Source: Opisthorchis felineus (lineage: Eukaryota; Platyhelminthes; Trematoda; Opisthorchiida; Opisthorchiidae). From it: a stretch of DNA of 64,000 nt. Positions 26,401-41,400 of the stretch are shown piece after piece. The position numbers were made by a program, and so were the translations under genes. The first letter of the stretch is position 1. Each line of letters opens with the position of its first letter. The notes under the pieces are model-generated. The model was given only the letters and a program-made list of their open reading frames with translations, made no database searches and was not told where the DNA came from. Location: NCBI GenBank assembly GCA_004794785.1, contig SJOL01007141.1, positions 611,316 through 675,315 of the forward strand, read 5' to 3'.

Positions 26401-29400
26401 CGACAGCGACTAAACCCAGACCGACAGTTTTGGTGTACAGCTGAGGTATGTGTATCTTTTGTGAAATGTAATCTTATGGACTGAGTGTTGTTACAGATAC
26501 TATAACGTTATTTCTGTTCAACTTGTCTATATATTCTCTCCATTGCGTTACAGGATGCATGCAGTTGAGTGGGTGTTTGGACGTCACTGGTGACATAAAT
26601 CGATACGTTGCACAAGCAGACGGTTGCCGAAAATAAGAATCACATAGTATAGTTCATCTGTATTCAGTAATCTATCCACCAAATGTCGAAAACAGCAGTT
26701 ACCCCCGCTTAGATGGATTGTACTCATTTCATTGGAGATCAACTGAGGTTTCACTTTGCGACCTCATAAAAGGCCAACGAAATTAGTAAAACAGATGATT
26801 TTCTTGGATAAAGTTTGAATACGTCAGCTATACCACTGTTTTAACGAAGTGTGTTTCGACCGTTCCTATGGGTTTACCGCCGTGTTTGGTCCATCGGATT
26901 TGACGAATTTGCTAAGCTTACACACTGAAATAGTGGAATTCATCGCTTCACGCATTTCAGTCAATGGACAACAGCGTTGATGGCAAGTTGATTTTGCCGT
27001 TACTTATTATCCTCCCTCCTTGGTGTTGCGCGTAGGTAACCAAATCATTTTTCACGCGGTAGAATTATGTCATTTGGTTAACTGCGACATTGGATGGTGG
27101 ACAATCGATTATTTTCTCATTAATCAAGACTAGAAAGATATTAACCGTGCGTTTGAAGTGACGAGGACGTTATAGCCACGGACGTATGAGTACCGGCTGG
27201 TCGAAAAATCGATGGCATGATAATCTGAGTTCAAGGTCATGGTCGACTAGATTTAAAAATAATCGGATTGCTCAAGTTAATGTGCTGTTATAAACCTCCG
27301 TGTCACATTCTAAACAGCCCGTACGAACTTTGATGGTCTACCGTCTACGAATGGCTGGAGAGAAACCCCAGTACTGCCCGCAAACTTGGATTATTTTAGC
27401 TTTCTTATCACCATCAAAATGCGGATAACGTCTGCCCTGAATGGGGATAACATCGATCCCAAGTACTCCACTGTCACTAAATTTCAAAGTCCTTGCATTG
27501 TTTTTTTGTAATTGGTGTTGTATTTCCTTGGACTGAGACGATGACCACAGGCATAATGAGCAGAGCTTACACACCGAACTCTGCTTGGACCTTTCTAGCG
27601 GTCGGTTACTTAACCTGCGTACCTGTTGCCCTGACAACCAAAATGCACCTGAATCCGCCTTCATTTGGAGCAGCTTCAAACCATGGCATTCCTTCCTAAC
27701 TTCCTTTGATCACACCATCATTTTTCCAAAGGACTTCTGTTGTGACATAAATAATTATAAATTTGAAAGATGCGGCATTGCTTGAAAGTGGACAAACACC
27801 ATGAGCAAACATAATCCGTCGTGTTTGTTCCAGTTTTCACTCTGTCTTGCGTGTCCAAAAATGAACAACTGGAGATGATTGAAAGCCGTTCTCTAAAGCT
27901 CCGCTCTTACACAGTTTAAAAGCACAGTAGTTTGAAGCGAAAAACGTGAAAAGACAGATCAGTTAGTTGTGTTCCGGAGTCAGAATTATGCCGGCTGTGA
28001 CGCTGATCACGGAAACAGGCCGTTCAGGAAAACGGTGAAAATGTGAACGAAACCAAGGTTTCTTCAGTGCGCACACCAGGAAATGATTTAATAGCCTAGC
28101 TAGCTGATGCACAAGACTAATGGTGCTCACACTTTAGGCCACTCATCAACTGAAATTTTACGTGTTCCATTCATCACCATCATTGATAGCAATGCCAGAG
28201 GAGAACACTGGTGATTCGCTGCCTTACAACCATGTCAGTTTATTTTAATAAGGCCGTGTAATGCAAAAAGAAGGTGTGACAGAGAGGAGGATCTAGGACT
28301 AGACTACAGCAAACGTCAAGGACATCTACACTTCCAAAACTCGGTCAGACAATCTGGATAGAAACTGGTAGCACGAACGCCAATGACATCGGTTAGCCGC
28401 CATGTCGTTCACTGTCTCCAGCCAAGCACACGGAGAGCTATCGTGGGAGGGAAACAGCGTCGAAAACACTCAAACTTTTCATAACATAGAGTAGATTTAA
28501 CACACTACTCAAAAGTTGCTGAAAACTCTTCGACAATGCACTACCTGTTTCCTCCTTCTTGGGGCTCATCAGATAGGCGCAGTCCCCGAGTTTCGGTCAA
28601 TCTTATGTTCTACTTGAACCCAAATTCGACGGATTTCGACCAATACACTCACTTGCATATCAACTTGGTTTTGACCGGAGACTCAACTGGAACGGAACCA
28701 GCTGAATCTCTCGTTTGTTTGATCATCTCAAAGGGTCTTGGTTGTATCAACTAGTAAATTGCACATCTGTGGAACAAAATCTGTTCACAAGATTAACTTT
28801 GGCTCTTGAACTTGGGTGACTCATCCTAAAAATCTCAGTGTTGATTTTTTCGCCACACAAACTAGTACGATGTTCAACATGGTCAAGTAAAACATTCCTG
28901 AACAAGCGAATCAGTAAATAAGGGGAGAACAAAGCATGAGAATGGCTTGTGGCAATTACTCGATAAAGCCTGGCCCCGCACGTCTTGGGATTTCTCGGGA
29001 AACTCCCTTGTCCATGCCGACAAGATCTGTCGACTAATTCGGCGAACGATGACAGCCTGAAAGATAAGATCTTGCCTTAGCTTCGTGATTCTGACTGAAA
29101 CGCAGCGTTTCAACTGAGTTTTACCCTCGATTCCCAGACTGAAGATGTTAACAGGTACGCAGGTTCTGGTTTCCCCATTGGAAGATATAAAAGCCAAAAT
29201 ACGGGAAACGCAAACCAGTGAGCAGTTTCTCCCTGAGTTTTGATAGTACCTGATTTCGATCGACTTATATAAAAAGACGGTAGGCGGAGGTGCGCATTTC
29301 TGTGCGATTAATCCGGATTATTGATCTATGACTGTGGCCTGGACGGGAAAAGTCAGCTGGTTGAGATAGATTGTGGGTCAACTTCTATCCATGAGTCGTT

Positions 29401-32400
29401 TCCTTTAGGAATTCGGACTCTCTTTCTCATGTCTGCTAGGTTCCTAGAACAATTCAAGGCGTCGATTGTTGTTAGTCCACTTTGTCTCAGTGGCTTATGT
29501 AGGGGGCTGACCGCGCGGAACATACCGTAAACAAAAAAACCACATACTGGACCGACTGACTTCGTCGGTCATTTGTGTGACCTTAAAAACTCGTTTACGG
29601 TATCCTTATTCCCACGACTTGAAAATTTGTTGAAGTAATTCTAATCGCGAAACCAAAACTAGTATTGTGCTCACAGAAAGTATCAACCCTTGATTCATAT
29701 CTATCTGACTCGACCTCACCCTCTGACTTCAGCCAATCTGTCGCCCGAGTTTACGTCTATTAGCACACGTAATAAAAAAAATCCTCGTATGTTGTATGCC
29801 CATAGCTGATCAGAGCTTCCTGGTGCAACAATTTCTTGATGATAAGGTGAGAAAATTCGATATTTCTAAACTGAGAGTTTGTCCTGTCAATAAAGCTAAT
29901 CTGTGCTGAACAGCCTAGAAACACTGCACACCTGTCATCCTCATTGAGGATCATCAGCAGTGTGCATCTGAGAATCGTCATTCAGAGAGCCGATCAATCA
30001 ACAAGTGACCACGTGATGTGGTTTTCTGTAATTGAAGGATGTGCGGCGCCATATCCTAAGTACCAGCTAATCATTCTGTTGTTCAGACGCTCGTGGCCGA
30101 ACGGTCACACGTTCGACCACAGGTCGGAAGGTTGTGGGTTCGAAACCTCCTTAGTTTCGTGAGATCTGAGCTACTGATGATTCCCATTAAGGATGAAACA
30201 GCTGTACAGTGTTTCTCAGCTATTTACTATAGATTGCTTTCACTTACAGGACGATAATTTCTTTTAGTGGGGAAAATTTCGTGATCCGCAAGTCATTCCT
30301 CCTCATGGAATAATTCATATATTTTCCTCTAATACACACAAGAATTTAACCGGTCATTTCCAGTAAAGCTGTTTACCAAACTGCACTCTTGAGTTTATTG
30401 ATTCTTCGAAGTAAGACAGTGCGGTTAGACTGCGGCTACTTCTGCAGTCTACTGAAAATAAAAAACGACTGTTCCGTTTTGTCCTATTGTGGATCCTAAT
30501 ACATATAAGACGATTATGCTTTCGACCCATTTCAGCTCACAGTTCCTGTCACTGATTTTAATTATTTTAAGTGATTCGTGCAGTTTTATCCAAAAAAGTT
30601 GTCCTAACAGCTGACGGCATGCTAGTGAGCCTTGGTGCGACCTTCACCAGAGTGTTCACACATACCTGATTAAACTTCATTCATACAATGTTTGACGCTG
30701 ATGCTGTTCTGAGTAGTGGATGTCTGGTTCAAAATTGTCTTTGAAATACTGCTCATTTTTGTTGGATCGATCGTATACACATCACATCGAATCAAGAGGT
30801 TTCCAATCTACTCAGTGTTTTAGCAACGCCTATGGCCGGTCAAATATAGTTGCCTAAGAATAGTTGGGACAGTTTTACTCTTATCATTGGGAGTGAATGC
30901 AGGATGCGTCTAACTCAAATTCTATGAGACAACGGATAACAAATGCACTTCAGTAGGGTTACGGTGCGATAAATACTCATCTGTAAAGTAAGTTGGTGTT
31001 GACTGCAGACTCATTTTATGCTCACCTGAAACCCTCGCTAATAATATTCTTCAACCAAATTTGTTGCACGCGTCGTGTTTCTAGCTGGAACGATACTCAA
31101 ACTACTGAAGTCTGTTTCAGTACTACCCATCGGGTCGACTAAAACTTTGGACTGCCCAGTTTTCTAAACAGCACATTCAGATGAATATCAGCTGAGTCTC
31201 CCGTGGACATCAAATCTAGCTGTCCGGCAGTGTGGATTGAACAAACACCAATGTAGCTGGGAGTTAGAATCAAGGAACGTGTACGACAATCACTCAAAGC
31301 TTCTCAGGTGGACATCCCATGTGTGAAGCTGCTTCACACCCACCAGTCGTTTGCAGAATTCACGTTCATATCAATCTCGTTTTGGGCAGTCCTCCTGCTA
31401 TCCAGCAGGGAATCACTCCCCTTGTTCAAGATCATCAATAGTCCACATCCTTGGCCGTGCAAGGGTTCGAACTCGCTATTGCTCTTACCATCAGTCCTGT
31501 AGCACATGCTGGATGCATTCGAGTTATCACATCGTAGCAGTTCTGAGCAATATAATCGTTTTCCGACAAGAACAAGGATATACACTAGAGATGGGTTCTG
31601 ACCAGAGCAGAAATCGAAACCAGTGTTCCTACTCTACGGTGTGGACTAAACAGAGTAGTGAACGTAAACCAGGTTTTGTCGGACATGCCAGGAGATTGCA
31701 ACTATGTCTACATGTTTGTTGGCCATTGGTCGGGTGGCACTGAATCTATTTGCTGAGTTTGTCAGTTGATTCGCAAACGTTTGATCATCGTGGCAAAAGG
31801 CATCACTAGTCTGGAATTTCTTCCAATTCTGCATGCGTTGATATGGTTTCCAGAAAGTATATTTAACATGACTGGCTGCTTGACAATCGGATCGCATAGA
31901 GCTCGATTTACCTTTCTTGAATTTACGCCACGCTGTGGGTGAAATATTTCGCAGCTGACTCGTTCGTTGAATGCATTCATATCAGCAGTTCTCTTCCTTT
32001 GTTCCGAGTGCGTCCTTTGCGTTTCTTGCAGCGAGCTTTCGTCCCGTTTCGGTTTAGTAATTGGCCAGTTGAACACCTATTTTGGGGTTTTGTTTCTTTG
32101 TGTTGAATTGTCTTTGGTATGGCGATGATTCCCTGGCTGAGTAGTATGCATTCATAAATTTACGTTGCCTGTTGGTTTTTTTTCCTGGGCTAGTGTGTGG
32201 ATATGTTACCAGTTGAATTGATTGACTTCCTGATCTTTGTGTACTGAGGCGGTAATTCGGTGTTCGTGCATTGTCGTGGGCAGTTTGATTGTTGTTTGTC
32301 TAGTCACAATCCTTGCGTTGTGTTGTAAATGACTTTGAGCTCCCTCAATTTTCCTCCAGTTTTCATTCTGTGTTTTGTATAGTGCTTTCCGAAGCGCATT

Positions 32401-35400
32401 CGTAGCTTTGTAGGCCACTGTTATAGTACTCTGGCCCAACATTGTCGCACTCAGTTCTTCATGTATGGAAGCGCAATGCGTTTATGTGTTCAGTTGCTCC
32501 AGTTGCATTTTCTTAGGAATCTCCAAGTTAAATTCCAAGGTAAGTATTCCGTTGGAAGAATGCTTCGGTGGTTTCGGATTCCGTGGCGTGGTAGTGTATT
32601 TCCATCCGATGTATTTTTGTCTGGAGCAGCTTAGGTTGTTGCCATGGTCCTTGAGCTCGAGATAGCTTAGTGATTAGGATGCGAACTTACTGACCGGAAG
32701 GTCCTTGGTTCGAAACCAACCCCGGCATCTCGACTGCTCCTGTCTAGAGTTGGGAAACCTGACAGTGTCTCAGTCCTCGTGCTTCCTTCGGGTGGCATGG
32801 CAGGTTATTCCACCCTTTTATGCAAAGACATATCGGGAGGCAAGCCTGAAGCAGCGATACTTACATATAAAGGACGCAACATATCACGTGACGGGAGAAA
32901 TGAACACTATTGCCTTTTTCTATTTACCTGCATGGGTTTCCCTGGTACTCCGATGGGATTCGTTCGCATGCTTCTCGCCCGCATTATTGTACCGGTGAGG
33001 TTTGTGTGACTGGAACATCGGAACATGGCTCCGGTCTTGCTGCGGATTGTTTTCTGTTGTACGCTCCATCTGCAAACGAAAAATGAAACAGTTCCGCTTG
33101 TCACTTTGGACAGGAAAAGAAGTCCATTTTTTGAGCACAGTTTCAACAACGAAGTCAAAGGAGATATCATAAGATACCTTGCTCTGAGACAATTCTTACT
33201 CTTAAGTTCGCGAATGTCTAAGTGAGTATCTTTGTGATAAATGCACCGCCATAGACTCAGACAGTTAATGCGGCTTGAACAAAGGTTGTTTGCAAGGCCT
33301 TGTAAACCTTAGCCCAGAAGCCTATCTCTAAGTTTCCTAGCAGTTTTCGATGCTGAACTTGCTCTGTATCGTATCGCTCACTCAGACGTAGATATCTTAT
33401 ACTTAGATTACTATCAATACACGCCACCGAAGGGAACCAATGAGCGACACCTTGTGGAACCGAAGTTGCTCCAGGCATCATTTTCCAACAAATCGTAGAC
33501 ATCGTGGCAAATATTATGCTAATTTAGGTTGAACATTTATAAATATACTTCCCCTCCCTTACAAGAAACACGCTCTGGAGTGTCATCCATCTTGCCGTTC
33601 ATATGAAACCAGGAAACACAACATGTCTGCAAACCTGGGAGAAGCAAAAGCGAGCTCTATTGTTCCTCATATAACATTGGTCATCCGATCGATGAAAACT
33701 CTGAACAGCCACGTGACATCAGTACTGTAGTGTTTATTGTGTTTCATTGCCACAGTGTTCCAAGCGACGCATACTTGTGATATCCAAGAAATTCCCCCAA
33801 CCATGAAGGCCTACTCATTCAGTCGATATGTGAAGCTCAAGAGAACGATTTCTAGAGGCTAATTTTCTACTGCAAAATTCTCATCATCGTCATCGTCATA
33901 CATCAAATATACGAGTTAGATATTTTCAATTTTCAGTTTGAATGTTTAGATGGCATCAGAGTCAAGTGACTGCTGTCCATAGGTGAGGTTGGATCTGTGG
34001 AAATAGCGGACACAGATTCGCTCAAAGCAGATGAAATTTTGCACTTTAGGTACCCAAATTTAAAAACTGGGATTTTGCTGCCAATTTGTTGTTCCGTTGC
34101 TTGAGATAGCTTGGAGAAGGTTTTTGGGTACCGACATTTGATTGTTTGGTGGGTAATCTGGTTGCGCCGGATAGGCTGTGTACTTCGTACGCCAGAAGTC
34201 TGTCTGCCTCGGAGAGCGGACTTTGCCCAACCTTGTATCGGATGGAGACGCCACAGTGGTGATCACTCCATAATTTGGCAACGGAGCATGAAAGCCCTTC
34301 CTAGTCAACTCAGCCAAGTTGGCAACTGTTGTCTTTCCGGATGAGGACCGCGGGATCATTCAGTCTCGAGATATATGGCTGTTACACAGCCAGTGGCGCT
34401 TGTGCATCTAAGCTGTCGCCTACACTGCTTAGCTCTCACTACCTGTCATACCGGGCAAACAGAACCATTTGACATCAATGAAGTGATTGAGCCAACGCCC
34501 ACCGCGAGTGGCTCTCAGTCCCTTGTTCTCCTCATCCTCAGTGAGCGAAGCTCTAGCAGCAAGCACCACTGCATTCCGGTGCTTAGCTTGCGATAGAAAA
34601 ACTGAACTGGTCAAAACTTCGCATAGAGAGGACCAACCAAAAATTAAACTATAATTACTGATGTTACTTTCTTCCAGAACACTGTCACTCTTTGATTGTT
34701 ATATCCTCCAAACACAAGGAAAAACAAATTTATTCCGGTAGCAAAACACAGACCGCATGATGTTCCCAAGGTTGACACAAACTCCCAACACAGTGATCAA
34801 CAAATAACGCCCGACAGATTGCCAACATTCACCAACAGTTCGTTTCTACCGCCCCCCCCTCCACATTCTCCTTCGAGTTCACGATTATCGAGCTTAAACT
34901 CAAGACTCCGGGTTTGCTAGACTTAGGGTAAACTATCTTCAGTTTGTCGAAAAATGTACTTTCTGCGCATCCTGAAGCTCGTCTTTTGTCTCCCAACTAA
35001 ACTGCCTTTGTATTAAATTGAAAGTCGGAGGCCAACTGATTGCAGTCGGGAGTTACTATGGTGGGACAGAAAGCAACTCAGAGCCACTTGATGGTTGTGA
35101 TACCTTCAGTCGATTGCGTTTTCTTGGTTTCAAACTACGTTTGGAATTTGTTCTAAGCGTGTAGATGTATATTACAAAGTTGTCTAACCATCCCCACGTA
35201 AACATACTGTTCTGAATAGGGTGTTGATGTGCCCGACATCGGTGACTCACCATCTTCACTTTGGAGTAAATTGCCCCTCGCCCCCGAGAGACCACCATCG
35301 AAGGTCTCCATGGTATCTTCCCATTGGGGGTGTTCCCTTGTAGCAGTGTGAACCATAATAATATCGAATGATTTTTCACGCTATGAGGTTGAAAGTACAT

Positions 35401-38400
35401 TCGTATCCGAGCGTCTTACAACAACGTTGGTGAAGGTGGGGCAGAATTACTCATTTCGTCATCCAGATATTCAAGGCTATTGCACATCCGTAAACCACAC
35501 ATCTCATAGCAATATGGTGAGCCCGATTAAAAGTTCATCAGGTTATCTAGGTGAAATTGCATAGAAAACACTAGAAGCGGTAAGCCAACACACGGGCATT
35601 CCTATACAACGGCCAAAAGAATTACCATTGTAACAGTGGGTACTACTGATGAGGCATGAGAGTAGTATGTGTTGTCGTAACTTCGCCTTGATCTAATGGA
35701 AGGTGGGATTTATTACGGAATTTGTGGAACTACTTTGCAGTTTTTGCTTGCAATTGTGCGATAGTCAATGAATATCCAGGAGAGTTCAAGAAGACGCGTT
35801 CGAGAAGAAGATGGATATTCCGTTTTTTTAAAAACAACATGCAAATGAGAGTTTAACCTTCCTGTCCAATATTCTGTAACCGTTTAGTTGGCGTTTTCTA
35901 ATAAACAACTCCACAGCGAAGGGTTTCCCTCCTTGCACCATTAGTTACTGCGTTCCTTCGTCTGCGTTAACTTTAATTGCTGTTTCAATCGTGAAATGAT
36001 TCAGCGAATACCCTCATTTGCACACGAATTCGATTTTGAATCCAGCTGAATCCCTCGTTTATGACGGTTTCCTTCAACTGGATGTGCTGCTCCAAGCCGC
36101 CTCATGTTTCAGTTGGTACTACATTAAAGATATCGAAATACATTGTCTGGGTGTAACATGCTACTTACAAGGTTGCTCTCGAAGAATTTTCAACAAACTT
36201 ATGAGTAGTGTGCTACGTCTGGACAGTTGTGCCACATGTATACGCAGGACGAAATGATTGGCTAAGTCCAGTCACATCTGGACAATAAACTTCGTAAACA
36301 TGGCAGGTCTACGCATAAGCTATCCTTATTATATGAAGCGATGTTCAGACATCTGGAGCAATGGTACAGGTCAGTCCCATTGTGACCTCTTAATTTTGGA
36401 AGTTTGTAGGTCATCTGAAGAATTACCAGATGTTTTATTCCTTGTTTTTGGAGATTGGCCTCCTCGAATTAGATTACTATGACAGACCATCCCCGTGCCT
36501 CTAAGCTCGTCTCGTCGATGACGGTGTTACGGCACACAAAGTGATACCCAGCCAAAGCTTCCGCATTGTTTACAAGGACCAGCTAATCAACCCAGACCAG
36601 TACAGCAACGAACAATCGCAGTGGCTGGAGCTACCGCCATACGACATCTCGACCTGATCCTTTGTCGGAAAAAATGCTTTGTTCGTGTGTTGTACTTGCC
36701 ATGGTCCAACTCACCTTCCCCAACATTTACACCCTGTGCTGAACACACAACCACAGCACTACCCGCGCCGACAAGCTCAAGTCACCCTACTGGTGACCTG
36801 AACTAGTTGTTCTTTGATAGGTAGCCCATATCGTCTCTCACTCGATTTCCTGTTCTTGTACACCATGCTCATTCAAACATGTTAAATACTGTTCTCTTAA
36901 CCTTTGCAACTGTATAACTTGAAAAGACCTTGCCGGAAACATGTTCGTCAACCCATCTGTCTTCTTATTATAAATGGAAATTCTCGGAATAAGGCGGTGT
37001 TACCCTTTGGAAAGTTCTCCTAAGAGGGGAGGAAGTGTGTGTTCCACATAAGCTGTGTGGACTGTGTTTACATATGATACCAAGCGTTCACTATCGCTTG
37101 CTGGCCGTTGAAGTAATGCTGTAACCGACCTAATTTGTCCGGTAACGGATACATTCTTTGGGTTGATTTCTACCCGGATAAGGCGAACTAAATGAGAAGA
37201 ACAGATTTCAACAAACCGAGTCGTGATTGAAATTGACCCCCAAAAGTCTGTTACCTTCGACTGGTAAGCGGCACGAAGTACATGTAGGTTGCACACTCAA
37301 AAACCGTCCATTACAAAACGACTTCATCACTGGTCCCGGGTTGAAGAAGATATCTTTAAGGCATATTGATAAGTACAATGATACTTATTACTTACTGGTG
37401 TAGCAGCGCGTACTACTAGTGGAACTGGGGAGCAGTATCTTGTCGAATAGTTCAAAAAGCTGTCCGTGTAGCTGATAGAAGGTGAGTTTGGAAATTATTC
37501 GACAGTTTTACAGTGTTTATTCGCCAATGTCAAATGTTTAAACAACGTCCAGAATAGACTAGGATCAAGCTTGAGGACATTGATTTCTCGAAAAAAATCT
37601 GTGCAAATGCGGTTTTTACTTCCGTGATTAATTGCTTGTAAGCGCTTAGTACGTGTTTGTGAACAACTCTGCACTTAAGGATGCTTTTCCTTTCATCAGT
37701 AGAAGGGTGTACCACGATGAATCTTCAAAACTACTCCCTTAAATGTCCCGTTCTTCAGACATCAGTATGCCATAAGGTTTTACTGGATCCATTGTTCTTT
37801 GCACTCAAAGTTGATTCACTACGTTGCTACACCATTTCTGAAGATAAGGAGCTGGCTCGGAGTTAGTTGAGGAACGTGTGTGTTTATATATCTCATAGGA
37901 ATCTCCCAACTAAAGGGAATGTTCTTTGTCTTATATTTTTGGTTCTGGTCCTTTTGTTCGGAGTAGTTAGTTCATGAAAACTAATCGTACATTAGAAAGC
38001 AGGATTTTCGGTAGTGAGCCCGCATGTCTTAGAATTACTAATCTGGAATCAAATTCATTCAAATCTATAGCTGGCATCTTGTTGTTTTGAGATTTATAAA
38101 TTATTTACAAACTATTTGCCCATTACACAACTAGAAAATTGGACAGTGTTAGATTCTGAAAGTCCGAGGAGCGTTTTCAGCGCACTTGTTCCAGTGTTAA
38201 GATGAAAACTAGTTGTTACGTCGCTCTTGCTGGGGGATCTCAAGTTGGAGGAGGGCAGCTATCTTGGCATTCGAACCAAGTCAACATGGTATTATTCACT
38301 AGGCTACCCAGGACCACTAGAAGTTGATTACAATGCGATCAACTTCGTTCAACTCTGTGTATGAAAATTGCGGCTTTAAATGTCGCGATGCCTGTGAAGA

Positions 38401-41400
38401 TAAGCCATCAGCTGCTCCACTAAACAAAGATTGTTACCGAGGAGCTATCTACAGGGTTGTTGAGTAGCGAGGTGATCATGGGCCTGAACTCGCGAAAGCC
38501 TATTATCGACGCAAATTACTGAAGCTAGTCAGATGTTATGACGCTTCCTTTGAAGTCCCCAAAAAGACAACCTCCGATAAAAATCATAATTACAACCCTC
38601 ACAGTAACAATGGAAATTTCTAAAACACCCAGGGAAATCAGCCATAACTTAATACTAGGACATGTTATACTAGCTTGACGATTTGCCTCTGATTTGAACG
38701 TCTTTCTCACAGTTGAGTCACCTAGAATTCCCTTGACGTTCCCCAATTTAGCGGTAGATGCCTTGAGGCCAGTTTGATTCAACAAATCGGCGGCATACGA
38801 CTCAAACATTTTAGCCTAAACGCACTAAACTTGTCAGCGTAGTGGTGACTGTGTCATATCCAGCCAATCAACGCCCCCCAAAAAATTGCAACGATCGATC
38901 CCTGCAGAGAGAACTTTAGAGTAACCAGAAGCGAGGAGATAACAGAAAACCAACCGCAAAACCAATGTTATGGGGTATGAGACATGTCTGGTCATGAGGT
39001 TGGGCGGTTTATGTTGGTATTCTGTAATTCCGCTCTCTAGCCACTGTATTAGGATCCAAAACGGGACGGAAGAAATGCCGACTTTCCCATGACCATTGAG
39101 TGATGCGGAGAGGAGAGAGATGACTCACGGGTTTTAATCCAGAGATGACTTTTCCTGTCAGGATACAAGAGCCGGATATCACCTGCTGAATTTCAATCTA
39201 ATATCAAACTCGGGGGTCTGAGTTAACAAGTTCGACTAGATTCTTCATCGTAAGTCCAATGAGAATATTACTTACTGTGACCGGCACATCTGTCACCCAC
39301 TGACGAACAGTTGTCCTATAAATATCATTTGAAAGCGTGCAAAGTAGGCTTGTTCTAGCGAAGTACACTCATTTGCATACGATTTTAGGTTCAAGTAGAA
39401 CATAAGGTTGACCGAAACTCGGGGAGTGCGCCTACCTGATGAGTCCCCAAGAAGTGCGAAACAGGTCGTGAGCTGTCGAAGAGTTTTCAACAACCTTACG
39501 AGTGATGTATTACGTCTATAGGCTGGTCCTACCATAGGCCTGTTTGTCAGCCGGATGTCACTCGATACCCGGAATTTATGAGGACACGGCGGACAATAAA
39601 CTGCTAGTTTTCGCGCGGTACTTTTCCAGCTAACAGGTGCGCTCATTTTACAACTGTATTGCTCTCCTTTCGAACAACCGCCCCTAGTTTTATTCCCCGG
39701 CCGCAAATTGACAAGCTACACACCAGTGCTTGCTCAAACTGCGTCCTTGTGGCGAATAATCCTTCTAAATTACCCACTGGAACCTGGTCTACGCCAAAGT
39801 GCCTACTGTTACGAATGATTTTATGGACCCGATTGATGGAAACAGTCATCTGGTTGTTTGTGACGTGTCATCTAATCGGCCTGGTGTATAGCCCTTAACT
39901 GTCCATCTAGTGCAACTTCAATTCCATCGCACAAGGTCTATTTAATCAGTGTGACTATCCATAATCATTGGTCTCTGATACTGAAACATGTCTGGTTCAC
40001 GTCTGTATTCTTTGGACATTTCCGTTTTCAAAATGTTCGTCATCATCTGTATGACCTTCAGTCAAATGATCAGGCAAAGCGTTCAGCCGACCAATTCAAA
40101 TGAGCGTTGGCCATGTGAAACAAGGAAGGAACATCAGAAGATTTAGTGCAAACCTTTCTGTTTGCCCATCGCAACATCGCCTCACAAATAACTGGGAAAC
40201 AATCTGGGTTCAGTGGAAACACCCTTGAGACGTAAACCGCACCGCCACTTATACGCCATACTTACGTATAACAGATCTCTGAGGTTTGAATACTGTGCTG
40301 GGAAGAATTTTAACGTCTGAGATTACGAAGTCTCACCCCGCGAAATGGACCACTAGAGCAATTCCCTCACGCGGCTGAAAGGATGTGAGTGGCCAACACA
40401 CACCACATCAGATGTTTGCATTCCCTCCAGAAGTGCTCCGTTAGAAGTGGTGCTACTTGATACCCTTAAGTTACCAAGCCCAAGACAGATAATTCAAAGT
40501 GCCACCCGAAGTAAAACAAACGGAATTTCCATTCATAATGCGTCATGAACTGGCAAGACGCCTTTTACAACACCTACACGTTCATTTTTGTTTACAGTGT
40601 TACAATTATCACCGACTGTTCGCGTGAACTGACAGGCCACAGCCGTCTGATTGGCCCAAAAATATATGCTCTTCATCTGTTGTCACCTGCTTTTTACCCA
40701 GAACTTTATCATAGTCTCCCTTTTCGCGTCATAACCTGGCCCACTACAACTTCAGTGCATGTCGCTTTCTGCTTTCTCTCTAGTGGGCTGATCTAAGCAG
40801 ATACGGGAGACACGACTGAAACTTGCAGATCAGCGCTCACCGCTCAGCGATGAGTCATCGTGTGTACACTGACGAAAACACCACACTTGTCCCAATCGCA
40901 CAGGGACACGAATGACCAAACTCATGCAGCCAATCGTGTCTGTGTCCTGTCTTCCGTTTAAGTGTCTTTCAGTGTAGCCGTGTGTGCTACTGATGAAGTA
41001 TATAAATAGTATCTGTTCAGTTAATTTAAAGCGACGTCCCTGCATCTGATGGAAGGTTGATATGAAGCGTTTTGAATCGCCATTGTTTAGCATCCAGGCA
41101 ACTTTCAGGAAAGTCAAAAAGGACGTGCAAATGAGGTTTATACTTTCGTGTCTGTTAGCGTGTACCCACTTATTTAGTGTAGGTTAGTAAGCCACCGAAG
41201 ACACCCTTCATTTCATCAGCCCTTGTAGTGACCTTAAGCTCAAACAAGTCTAGTAAATATCATAGGATTTTTTTAGCTACTCACGGACGTTCAATGCTAG
41301 CCGGGTAAAGAGTATCGGCCGGGTGGTAGCTAATTCACACGAACGTTAATATATTTGTAGCTAACTTTATGAACTGTGTTTGTATTGTTCTACCAGTGTA

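Larger units (their letters stand above)
15820..32927 (-). other. LRCH intron 10 (17.1 kb)
   Basis: The largest intron. It holds SINE-A (32651-32805, 25097-25342), SINE-B (29872-30240 inverted pair, 23780-24140, 18395-18690), SINE-C (31340-31545), family F repeats (28495-28730, 22700-22960, 20655-20870, 19560-19945), RTE copies (28165-28480 decayed, 21018-21711 intact 3' end), a Penelope-like fragment (20900-22710) and a GT-skewed segment (31950-32640). Regions 16.7-18.3, 24.2-25.0, 25.4-28.1 and 30.3-31.3 kb show no recognisable repeat or exon apart from the unassigned frames listed separately. Confidence 0.55.

Noticed and set aside
31351..31743. A 130-codon plus-strand protein
   Set aside because: Overlaps a minus-oriented SINE-C copy and shows no domain.
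39293..39706. A 137-codon minus-strand protein
   Set aside because: More than a third of it is a family F repeat read in minus sense, and the same peptide phrases recur at other F copies.
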